Source: Myxococcales bacterium
GTDB lineage: Bacteria > Myxococcota_A > Polyangia > Polyangiales > Polyangiaceae
Direction of reading: 5' to 3'
Assembly: GCA_016720545.1 (NCBI GenBank)
Contig: JADKKK010000003.1
Coordinates: forward strand, 310,001-374,000
Length of the DNA stretch: 64,000 nucleotides
Below, piece by piece: positions 46,853 through 53,998 of this stretch (the first letter of the stretch is position 1; each line of letters begins with the position of its first letter). Position numbers and translations under genes: made by a program. The notes under the pieces were generated by a model. The model saw nothing but the letters and a program-made list of their open reading frames with translations, was not told where the DNA came from and searched no databases.

Positions 46853-48238
46853 GTGTCCGACCCCGTGACCACTTCGCGTTCTGCCCGTGAATCCTTGGCT
46901 CGTGGCCTCGCCGCGCTCCAGGTCGACCCAAGCACTCCGCCCGCCATCCTCGAGATAGCAGAGCCCATCGCGCTCGCCATGGGCTCGCTCCACAAAATCG
47001 AGAGCTCGCAAGGGGCAGCGCTCGTGCCCAACGCGGAGACCGCGCTCGGTCACGTGCGGGCCGCGCTGTCGCAGCTCCAGGCGCAGACCTCCGGCCACCC
47101 CTCGGTGCCCAACGCCATGGAGGCGGTCGCGGCGTCGCTCGGCCTCGTGCACCAGCTCTCGAAGATGGTGACCGGGCCGTCGGTCGCGCCGGCCGCGCCG
47201 GCCGCGCCGGCCGCGCCCGTGCAAGTCGCCCCCGTCGCCCCCGCCGCCCCCACCGCCCCCGCCGCCCCCGCCGCCCCCGCCGCGGCAGCGGTCCCACGCC
47301 TCGGCACCCAGCCGCTCGCTCCGGCGATGGCCCCGCGGCCCGTGGCGGCCCCGCAAGCCCCGATGGCCCCGATGGCGCAAGCCCCGATGGCCCCGCAAGC
47401 CCCGATGGCCCCGCAAGCCCCGATGGCCCCGCAAGCCCCGATGGCCCCGCAAGCCCCGATGGCCCCGCAAGCCCCGACGGCCCCGCAAGCCCCGGCGTTC
47501 GCTCACCAGCCGGTGGCTCACCAGCCCGCTCCCCAGCAGGCCCCGCAGTTCGCCCCCCCGCCCGTGGCTCACCAGCCCGCTCCCCAGCAGGCCCCGCTGC
47601 AGGCGCCGCCGCAAGCGTTCGCGCCCCAGCCCATGGCCCAGCAGCCCGCGCCTCCGCAGGCGTTCGCGCCCCAGCCCGTCGCGGCCCCCCAGTTCGCTCC
47701 CGCGCAGCAGCCCGCTCCGCAGTTTGCCGCGCCTCCGCAGCAGCAGCCCACGCTGGCGCAGACCGTGGCGCTCGGCCAGCCCCAGCCCCAGGGTATGCAG
47801 CACACGCTCCCGGTAGCCCCCCAGGCCGCGCCGGACCCGTTCGCGGCGCCCCGCGGCTCCGCTCCCGCGCCTGCGCCCGCCGCCGCCGGAGGCCCAGGCC
47901 GGCCGGTGCCGGTGCTGAACGCCGACCTCGGCGCCCACAGCCCCACGAACTTCTACAAGGGGCTCTCGGGCAACGACGTCGTCGATCACGGCGGCCTGTT
48001 CGTTGCAACCTACATGATCCCGAAGATCGGCAGCCCAGTGCGGCTGCACGTCTCGCTGCCCGGCGGGTATGAGTTCGACGCGGAGGCGATCGTGCGCTGG
48101 GCGCGGGACCAGGCCGGCAGCTCGGAGAGCGCGCTCCCCGGCTTCGGCGCGCAGTTCACGAACATCTCGCCGGAAGCGCGCCAGCTCATTTACCGCTACG
48201 TGCGCAACCGCGAGCCGCTCTTCCACGACGACCTGTAG
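46853..48238 (+). CDS. PilZ-domain protein with long Ala/Pro/Gln-rich linker
   Basis: 461 residues. The GTG at 46853 is supported by AGGAG 8-12 bases upstream. An N-terminal helical domain (ARESLARGLAALQVDPSTPPAILEIAEPIALAMGSLHKIE, AMEAVAASLGLVHQLSKMV) precedes about 230 residues of low-complexity Ala/Pro/Gln, including six tandem 18-base units (47387-47494) encoding MAPQAP. The C-terminal 110 residues form a PilZ-like domain of the myxobacterial type (LGAHSPTNFYKGLSGNDVVDHGGLFVATYMIPKIGSPVRLHVSLPGGYEFDAEAIVRWAR, FTNISPEARQLIYRYV). The c-di-GMP-binding RxxxR is not evident, so ligand binding is uncertain. Confidence 0.85.
   Translation: MSDPVTTSRSARESLARGLAALQVDPSTPPAILEIAEPIALAMGSLHKIESSQGAALVPNAETALGHVRAALSQLQAQTSGHPSVPNAMEAVAASLGLVHQLSKMVTGPSVAPAAPAAPAAPVQVAPVAPAAPTAPAAPAAPAAAAVPRLGTQPLAPAMAPRPVAAPQAPMAPMAQAPMAPQAPMAPQAPMAPQAPMAPQAPMAPQAPTAPQAPAFAHQPVAHQPAPQQAPQFAPPPVAHQPAPQQAPLQAPPQAFAPQPMAQQPAPPQAFAPQPVAAPQFAPAQQPAPQFAAPPQQQPTLAQTVALGQPQPQGMQHTLPVAPQAAPDPFAAPRGSAPAPAPAAAGGPGRPVPVLNADLGAHSPTNFYKGLSGNDVVDHGGLFVATYMIPKIGSPVRLHVSLPGGYEFDAEAIVRWARDQAGSSESALPGFGAQFTNISPEARQLIYRYVRNREPLFHDDL
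47387..47494 (+). repeat. Coding tandem repeat, six 18-bp units
   Basis: Unit ATGGCCCCGCAAGCCCCG, five identical copies from 47387 and a sixth with ACG in place of ATG at 47477. It encodes MAPQAP repeats inside the PilZ protein linker. An 18-bp unit keeps the reading frame when copies are gained or lost. Confidence 0.9.
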
Positions 48239-48269
48239 AGCACCCGTAGTTGCGTAGCAGGCGGCTCGA

Positions 48270-48719
48270 GTGAGCGTCCCGCGCCTCTCCCCGGCGGAGG
48301 CTCTGGCCCTATTGCATGAGGGTTACACGTACCTGGACGTGCGCTCCGAGAGCGAGTTCGCCGAGGGCCACCCCGAGGGCGCGGTCAACGTGCCCTGGCG
48401 CGTGGACGGCCCGATCGGCACCCTGCCGAACGAGGCCTTCCTCGACGTGGTCGCCCGCGCCTTCGGCGAGGAGGCGCGGCTCGTCGTGGGCTGCCACTCC
48501 GGCGGCCGCTCCCGGCAGGCCGCTGCGGCCCTCGCCGCCCAAGGGTTCCGCGCGATCGTCGAGCAACGCGCGGGCTGGGACGGCGCGCGCGGCGCGTTCG
48601 GCGAGATCGTCGAGCCCGGGTGGCGGCGCCAGGGTCTCACGCGCTCCACCGCGGGCACCTCGTACGCGGCGCTGCTCGCGTCCTTGGAGCGCGCGCTCCC
48701 CGTGGCGCCAGCCCCCTGA
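48270..48719 (+). CDS. Rhodanese-domain protein
   Basis: 149 residues from the GTG at 48270, with no signal peptide. One rhodanese domain: LSPAEALALLHEGYTYLDVRSESEFAEGHPEGAVNVPW (CH2A region), then ARLVVGCHSGGRSRQAAAALAAQGF with the catalytic Cys75 in the six-residue loop CHSGGR, and the conserved RAGWDGA. The loop length indicates a sulphurtransferase rather than a phosphatase. The C-terminal extension GWRRQGLTRSTAGTSYAALLASLE is unusual but short. It follows the PilZ gene by 31 bases and may share its transcript. Confidence 0.88.
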   Translation: MSVPRLSPAEALALLHEGYTYLDVRSESEFAEGHPEGAVNVPWRVDGPIGTLPNEAFLDVVARAFGEEARLVVGCHSGGRSRQAAAALAAQGFRAIVEQRAGWDGARGAFGEIVEPGWRRQGLTRSTAGTSYAALLASLERALPVAPAP

Positions 48720-48758
48720 CGCGGCCTCAGCTCCGTGACGCCGTGCGCTCGCGGAGCC

Positions 48759-49376
48759 TCAGCGGCGGGCGCGCTCGTAGTCGGCTGCCGCGCGCTCGAC
48801 CACCGCGAGGTCGCGCGCGCTGCGTTCGGCCTCCGCCACGAGGTCGGCCGTGAACATGGTGAGCCCCCAAATGCCGTTGTCGCGCCTACGAAACGCGTAC
48901 CGCGTGCCGCGCGCCGTGACGACGCTCGCGCGCTCGCCCTGCTCCTCGACCGAGACCGCGCCCGACAGATCACGCCGGAGGCGGCGGTCCCAACCGCGCT
49001 CCTTCGCGTACAGGGTGAAGACGTCCGCGCCGTCGGCCGCGGCCGCATAGCGCGCGTAGTCGCGCTCGAGGGCGCCACGCTCCCCGTCCGGATACCAGCG
49101 CCGCGCGAGGGCGAGCGCCTTCCTCCGGTTCTCTCCCACCGTGAAGCAGGCCCACTGAGCCTCGGTCTCGAGGTAGGGAAACGCCACCTGGATCTGCCCG
49201 TCGGTCAGGCCGTGGGCGATGCGTACGTACGCCCCCTCGGGGGTGCGATCCGAGGGGAAGGGCCGGTGCACTTTGGCGACGACGCCCGCCGCCACGACCG
49301 CGACGAGCACCGCGACGAGCGCGACGCGCCGCGCGCCCGACGCACCTCGCGGTCTCGCCTCCTCGCTCGGGCCCAT
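48759..49376 (-). CDS. Single-pass membrane protein of unknown function
   Basis: 205 residues. A short basic cytoplasmic N-terminus, one membrane helix (VALVAVLVAVVAAGVVAKV, about residues 18-36), then a periplasmic domain: RTPEGAYVRIAHGLTDGQIQVAFPYLETEAQWACFTVGENRRKALALARRWYP, DGADVFTLYAKERGWDRRLRRDLSGAVSVEEQGERASVVTARGTRYAFRRRDNGIWGLTMFTADL. The T-P-E-x-A-Y start and closing strands look like an NTF2-like or DUF4878-type fold. Divergent from gluQRS with a 93-base gap. Confidence 0.75.
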   Translation of the reverse strand: MGPSEEARPRGASGARRVALVAVLVAVVAAGVVAKVHRPFPSDRTPEGAYVRIAHGLTDGQIQVAFPYLETEAQWACFTVGENRRKALALARRWYPDGERGALERDYARYAAAADGADVFTLYAKERGWDRRLRRDLSGAVSVEEQGERASVVTARGTRYAFRRRDNGIWGLTMFTADLVAEAERSARDLAVVERAAADYERARR

Positions 49377-49469
49377 GCGCGCCCGACGCTAGCACCTTCG
49401 CGGGCGGGTCGTCCCCTGGAGGCCGCAGAGCGGTCGCGGCGCGCGGCCGGCTTCGAGTACCCTGCGACC

Positions 49470-50441
49470 TTGCCGCTCGCTCCACTGCGCACGCGTTTTG
49501 CGCCCTCGCCCACGGGGGATCTGCACCTCGGCGGGCTCCTCTGCGCGCTCGTGTCGTTCGCGCTCGCCCGCGCCTCGGGCGGCGCCTTCGTGCTGCGGAT
49601 GGAGGACCTCGACGCTCCCCGAACGGTGAAGGGCAGCGCCGCCCGCATCGAGGCCGATCTCGCGCGGCTGGGTCTGGCCTGGGACGAGCCCGCGGCGGAC
49701 GGCGCCGGGCTCCATGCGCCCTACACGCAATCGGCCCGAGGCCCGCTGTACGAGGCGGCGCTGACCACGCTGGGCGAGGTCACGTACCCGTGCGACTGCT
49801 CCCGCTCCGAGCTGCTCGCGGCGAGCGCTCCACACGCGGGCGAGGACCGCGTCTACCCCGGCACCTGTCGGGAAAAAGATCCCGCGCGCGTGATGCGACG
49901 GCCACCCGCGCAGCGGCTCCGCGTCCCGGAGGGCGCGGTCGTCGAGCTCGTCGACCTCGCCGCGGGAACGCTCACGCAAGACGTCGGGCGCGAGGTGGGC
50001 GATTTCGTGCTGCGGCGTGGAGACGGCGTCTTCTCCTACCAGCTCGCCTGTGCGCTCGACGACCACGCGATGGCGATCGATCTCGTCGTCCGCGGGCGCG
50101 ATCTCCTGACCTCCACGCCCCGGCAGCTCCTGCTCGGGCGGCTCCTCGGCGCGCGCGCGGCGCCGCGCACGCTCCACGTGCCGCTGCTGGTGAACGGCTC
50201 CGGCGAGCGGCTGGCGAAGCGCACCGGCGGCATCGCGGTCCGCGAGCTGCTCGCGCGCGGCGTGCCGATGGAGGCGCTGTTCGGCGTGCTCGCCCACGCG
50301 GCGCGCCTCGCGACGACGCCCGGCCCGCTCACGCTCGACGAGGTCGTCTCCCGCGCGGCCGCTCGCCTGCCCGCGCTGCTCCGCGGGGAGGTGCCCCTAC
50401 CGGAGCGCGCGACAGTGCCCGACGCGCTCCAGGGGTGCTGA
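49470..50441 (+). CDS. gluQ: Glutamyl-Q tRNA(Asp) synthetase
   Basis: 323 residues, read from a TTG at 49470, which gives the usual short lead before RTRFAPSPTGDLHLGG (HIGH-type motif at residues 11-22). It charges glutamate onto queuosine at position 34 of tRNA-Asp. Other evidence: FVLRMEDLDAPRTVKGSAARIEADLARLGLAWDE, the zinc site YPCDCSRSE (Cys108, Cys110) with YPGTC (Cys133), FVLRRGDGVFSYQLACALDDHAMAIDLVVRGRDLLTSTPRQLLLGRLL, and a KMSKS-like AKRTGG. The anticodon-binding domain of GluRS is absent, as expected for GluQRS. Confidence 0.9.
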   Translation: MPLAPLRTRFAPSPTGDLHLGGLLCALVSFALARASGGAFVLRMEDLDAPRTVKGSAARIEADLARLGLAWDEPAADGAGLHAPYTQSARGPLYEAALTTLGEVTYPCDCSRSELLAASAPHAGEDRVYPGTCREKDPARVMRRPPAQRLRVPEGAVVELVDLAAGTLTQDVGREVGDFVLRRGDGVFSYQLACALDDHAMAIDLVVRGRDLLTSTPRQLLLGRLLGARAAPRTLHVPLLVNGSGERLAKRTGGIAVRELLARGVPMEALFGVLAHAARLATTPGPLTLDEVVSRAAARLPALLRGEVPLPERATVPDALQGC

Positions 50442-50451
50442 GCGGGCCGGC

Positions 50452-50612
50452 CTAGAGCGCCGAACCGCTTGATGACCGAGGATTTTCGCCGAGTTGCGAG
50501 CCGTGCGAGGCGCGACGACGAGTCCTACTGCTGCTAGGCGAGGAGGAGCAACGAAAGTACGGCGACGTAAATCGGCGAAAAGCCGACCGAATCAAGCGGT
50601 TCGGCGCTCTAG
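50452..50612. mobile_element. 161-bp non-autonomous element with perfect terminal inverted repeats
   Basis: Bases 50452-50473 and 50591-50612 are exact reverse complements (22 bp). The outer four bases on both sides are CTAG, so the element could equally be an 18-bp inverted repeat (AGCGCCGAACCGCTTGAT) flanked by a CTAG target duplication; CTAG fits the YTAR target of IS5-like elements. Similarity between the arms continues inward (GATTTTCGCCGAGTTGCG versus GCTTTTCGCCGATTTACG). No protein is encoded. It lies between gluQ and the kinase gene, whose convergent transcripts would run into it. Confidence 0.8.
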
Positions 50613-50613
50613 G

Positions 50614-51852
50614 TCAGCGGAGCCCGAGCGCTACGCCGACGACCACGCTCCCGCCGACCACGATGATCCACGCGAGCGTCCAGCCGAGCGCCCGACGCGG
50701 CGGAGTGACGGGCCGCTTCGACACGGTCTGCGACACCCGCGACCGGCTCGGGCGCTCGCGATCGGCGTCGCCCGTGCGGCGGCTATTCGGGGGGCGCGGC
50801 GAGAGCGAGGGCTCGGTGGTGCTCGCTTCGGCGGCGAACGGACCGGCGCTCGACGGCGTCGGCCCCGTGCGCTTGGTCTCGGGCACCGGCTCCTCGGGCG
50901 CCGGAGCCGGCGGGGTCTCCGGCGGGAGCGCGGCGCGCTCGGGCACGTCGTCGGGCTCGTCGGGGAAGATCTCGGCGCGCTCGAGCGAGGCCCGCATGGC
51001 GCCGGCCGACGAGTAGCGGTTGTTCGGGTCCTTCGACAGCGCGCGGAGCACGATCGCGGTCACGGCGGGCGAGAGGCCAGGCACCTTCGCCGCGGGCGAG
51101 GGCGGCGGCTCGGTGAGGTGGGCCGTGAGCACGGCGAGCGGCGTCTCCCCGCCGAAGGGAAGGGCGCCGGTGAGCATTTCGTAGAGCATCACCCCGCACG
51201 CGTAGAGATCGCACCGGCCGTCGAGCTCGTCGCCTTGGGCTTGCTCCGGAGACATGTACTCCGGCGTGCCAAACACCATGTTGAGGGTGGTGAGGTTGGT
51301 CGTCCCGGTGCCGCTGCCGCCGTTGACGATCTTCGAGAGGCCGAAGTCGACGACGGTGGCCCGCTCGGCGGCGTCGACGAGCACGTTGTGCGGCTTCAGG
51401 TCGCGGTGGATCACCCCCTGTCCGTGAGCGCACTCGAGCGCCTCGAGCACCTGCTTGGCGATGGCCACTGCGCGCGCCTCCGGGAGCTTGCCGTCTGCGA
51501 TGAGTCGGTCGAGCGGCCGGCCATCGATGCGGGGCAGCGCGAGGCAGAGGAGGGGCACGCCGCCGGCCGGGTTCTCGACCTCGCCGACCTCGAGGATGCG
51601 GCACACGTGCGGCCCTTCGAGGCGGCGCAGGATGGCGCCCTCGCGCATGAAACGCCCGCGGATCTGCACCTCGCTCGCGAGGTGAGGGTGCATGACCTTG
51701 AGCGCGACGGACTCGCCGCTCGCGGTATCGCGTGCAGAATACACGACGCCCGTGCCGCCTTCGCCAAGTACGCCTTCGACCTCGTACTTGCCGAGCACGA
51801 CCGCGCCCCGCCGGAGGCGCTCTTCGCTGGTGGTGCTCGCCGGGCCGTCCAT
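50614..51852 (-). CDS. Hanks-type Ser/Thr protein kinase with C-terminal membrane anchor
   Basis: 412 residues, unbroken. Kinase domain about 22-285: glycine loop GEGGTGVVY (30-38), VALK with Lys52, HRDLKPHN (catalytic loop, Asp151), DFGLSK (169-174), activation loop ending GTPEYMSPEQAQG, then DLYACGVMLYEMLTGALPF. All catalytic residues are present, so it should be active. A Pro/Glu/Ala-rich linker leads to one transmembrane helix at the very end (WTLAWIIVVGGSVVVGVALGL), placing the kinase in the cytoplasm. No extracytoplasmic sensor domain is present beyond a few residues. The FHA protein at 477-1538 has a similar tail anchor. Confidence 0.92.
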   Translation of the reverse strand: MDGPASTTSEERLRRGAVVLGKYEVEGVLGEGGTGVVYSARDTASGESVALKVMHPHLASEVQIRGRFMREGAILRRLEGPHVCRILEVGEVENPAGGVPLLCLALPRIDGRPLDRLIADGKLPEARAVAIAKQVLEALECAHGQGVIHRDLKPHNVLVDAAERATVVDFGLSKIVNGGSGTGTTNLTTLNMVFGTPEYMSPEQAQGDELDGRCDLYACGVMLYEMLTGALPFGGETPLAVLTAHLTEPPPSPAAKVPGLSPAVTAIVLRALSKDPNNRYSSAGAMRASLERAEIFPDEPDDVPERAALPPETPPAPAPEEPVPETKRTGPTPSSAGPFAAEASTTEPSLSPRPPNSRRTGDADRERPSRSRVSQTVSKRPVTPPRRALGWTLAWIIVVGGSVVVGVALGLR

Positions 51853-52016
51853 CGCCGCGGCAGGATACCCGACACGCGAGCGGGCGCGAGCCTGGCGCTC
51901 CGTGCGCCAACGGTGCGTTACCCCGCACTTCCTGCGCCGCCCTCGGAGGAGCCCCGGGGCGCCCTCTCAGGTATCCGCGGGCCGCCGCTTGTCACGCGCC
52001 TTGCTTGGGTTGGTTC

Positions 52017-53354
52017 ATGGGCGACCGCTCGGCTCGCGTGCTCCATCTCGCCGTCTTGGCCGTGGTCCTCGCGACTTCGCAGGCGGGGCGCGGAGCTCCC
52101 CCCACCGACGCGTGCTCGCTGCGCGGCGCCGCGGGCGCCCGGGAGAGCGCCTCGCCGCTCGCCTGGCCGCTCGCGGTGACCCCCGCCTTCGCCGAGCCGA
52201 GAGGCGGCGCCCCGACGCCCGACGAGCTCGCCGGCGGGTGGACGGGCACGGCCTCAATCACCGCGGCGCGGAGCCCGATGAAGCCCGTGGAGAGCGCGAT
52301 GGCGCCCCACCTCGGGGTCGCGAGGGACATCGAAGCGGAGGCGAGCGCGTCGAGCGCCGGGGCGACCTTTGCGTTCGGAGGAAAAGGAAGCGCGTGGAGC
52401 TGCCCCTTCACGCTGGCCCGCGGGACGCTCAGCTGCACGACGCAGGTCTACGGCTACCGCATGACGATGACCGGCGCGCTCACGCGGTCGGGCGGCACGC
52501 TCCGGGTGAGCGGCGCCTGGAGCGCCTCGCAGCCCATGCTCACGCTGCGCGGCTCGTGGAGCCTGGAGAAGCCCTCGAGCGACGTGGAGATCGAGCTGCT
52601 CCACCCCGCCGGCCGGAGCCCGAGGGTCTTCACGTCGGGCTGGCTCTTTGGCGCGCGCTGCGTTCGCGGGAAGGGCACGCCCCGCGAGGTCGACCTCACG
52701 GCGGAGGTCGAGTGGGGTGGCACCGCCACGTTCACGCCGCCGCGCGGGACGCCCGTCCGCCCGCGCTTCGCGACCACGGGCAAGAACAAGCTCACCCTCA
52801 CCTGCGACGGCGCCAAGAAGACCTTCGTGATCGAGACGGTCGGCACCGCCCGCTTCGCGCGGATGGGTCACTTGGCCTCCGCCCCTGCTGACGCGCACGG
52901 CTGCGGGGCCTGCCCACACCCCGCGGTGACGGGGCCGATCGTCCAGGGGAGCCCATCCGTGCTCATCGACGGCTTCCCTGCCGCGCGCGTCGGCGACTAC
53001 GGAGTGCACGCCGCGTGCTGCGGCGCCAACACGTTCCGTGTCGCCGCCGGCAACGACCACGGCGTGCTGATCGACGGTCGCCCCGCGACGACGATGGGCG
53101 CGCGTACGGTGCACTGCGGCGGGACCGGGAAGATCATCGAGGGCGCTGCGGGCAACTACGAGCCGCCATCGTTCGCCGAGGAGGCCAGCGGCGGCTTCTT
53201 TGGGGTCCCGAGCCCCGCGCCAGCGCGCGCGCCGGCGACGAGGCCACGCGCCACGGCGTCGTCCACGACGTCGACCGCAGTCGAGCCGCCGGTGGCGGCC
53301 GACGTGAAGCTCGACGCGCCGGCCCCCGAGGACCTCGCGGCGCAGCGAGCGTGA
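52017..53354 (+). CDS. PAAR-domain protein with N-terminal signal-like sequence
   Basis: 445 residues from the ATG at 52017. The N-terminus (ARVLHLAVLAVVLATSQAGRGA) looks like a signal peptide. Residues about 75-285 are beta-rich with a Cys pair (WSCPFTLARGTLSCTT). Residues about 285-390 form a PAAR-type domain: RMGHLASAPADAHGCGACPHPAVTGPIVQGSPSVLIDGFPAARVGDYGVHAACCGANTFRVAAGNDHGVLIDGRPATTMGARTVHCGGTGKIIEG, with the V-L-I-D-G-x-P-A repeats and His/Cys metal ligands of PAAR spikes. The tail is Ala/Pro/Thr-rich. The stop overlaps the GTG of a FecR-like gene. PAAR proteins normally tip type VI secretion needles and lack signal peptides, so this one is unusual. Confidence 0.8.
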   Translation: MGDRSARVLHLAVLAVVLATSQAGRGAPPTDACSLRGAAGARESASPLAWPLAVTPAFAEPRGGAPTPDELAGGWTGTASITAARSPMKPVESAMAPHLGVARDIEAEASASSAGATFAFGGKGSAWSCPFTLARGTLSCTTQVYGYRMTMTGALTRSGGTLRVSGAWSASQPMLTLRGSWSLEKPSSDVEIELLHPAGRSPRVFTSGWLFGARCVRGKGTPREVDLTAEVEWGGTATFTPPRGTPVRPRFATTGKNKLTLTCDGAKKTFVIETVGTARFARMGHLASAPADAHGCGACPHPAVTGPIVQGSPSVLIDGFPAARVGDYGVHAACCGANTFRVAAGNDHGVLIDGRPATTMGARTVHCGGTGKIIEGAAGNYEPPSFAEEASGGFFGVPSPAPARAPATRPRATASSTTSTAVEPPVAADVKLDAPAPEDLAAQRA

Positions 53355-53938
53355 CGCTGCGCACCGAGCCTGGTGCGACGCGGGTCGTCCGCAACACGCC
53401 CGACGGCGCGGCGAGCCCCGCCTCCGCCATCGCCGTCCTGCCATCGTCGGGAGTCACGAGACGCCCGGAGGGGACGATCCACCTGACGCGGGGCGCGATC
53501 GTGGTCACCACGTTGCCCCCGGCCAAGCAGCTCATCGAGACCGACGCGGGCACGGTGGAGCTCGGCTCGCAGGCGCGCGTCGCGCTAGTCGACGGCGCCG
53601 TGGACGTGGCGCTGCTGGCAGGGAACGCCACACTCCGACCGCGAAGTGGGCCCGAGCTCCGGCTCTCCGCGGGGCAGTCGGTCCGCTTCACAGCGAAGGG
53701 GGCGATGGCCCCGCCGGCGGCGATGTCGCCCACGGAGGTCGGCGACGCCGTGCGCGCCCTGGTCGACCCCAAGGCGGCCGCGGCGACGGCCGGCTCCGAG
53801 GAGGAGCTCCACCCGCTCCTGCGCGACCGGCGGCTGTGGATGGCCCTCGGCGCCGGGGTGGCGATCGCCGCAGCCGTCATGGCGGCGGTGGTGCTCGCCC
53901 TCGCGAGCAGGCGCAAGGGCGGACCCGCGGCCCGGTGA
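53351..53938 (+). CDS. FecR-like domain protein with C-terminal transmembrane helix
   Basis: 195 residues from the GTG at 53351, overlapping the PAAR gene's stop. A FecR-type beta domain: RRPEGTIHLTRGAIVVTTLPPAKQLIETDAGTVELGSQARVALVDGAVDVALLAGNATLRPRSGPELRLSAGQSVRFTA. A spacer and a single hydrophobic helix (LWMALGAGVAIAAAVMAAVVLALAS) end in RRKGGPAAR, so the domain is held at the membrane. FecR domains usually sense or relay envelope signals, normally next to a sigma factor gene; none is present here. Coupling suggests it works with the PAAR protein. Confidence 0.7.
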   Translation: MTLRTEPGATRVVRNTPDGAASPASAIAVLPSSGVTRRPEGTIHLTRGAIVVTTLPPAKQLIETDAGTVELGSQARVALVDGAVDVALLAGNATLRPRSGPELRLSAGQSVRFTAKGAMAPPAAMSPTEVGDAVRALVDPKAAAATAGSEEELHPLLRDRRLWMALGAGVAIAAAVMAAVVLALASRRKGGPAAR

Positions 53939-53998
53939 GACCCGTGGTGATCGAGCGATGCAGGTTGACACCCGCGCTCAGACTGCAACCTTCTGCGG

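Noticed and set aside
46838..48226. Long minus-strand frames with glycine/arginine-rich repeats (RGHRGL, GLAGPS) opposite the PilZ gene
   Set aside because: They are mirror images of the MAPQAP/Ala-Pro repeats on the coding strand and have no domain or start signal.
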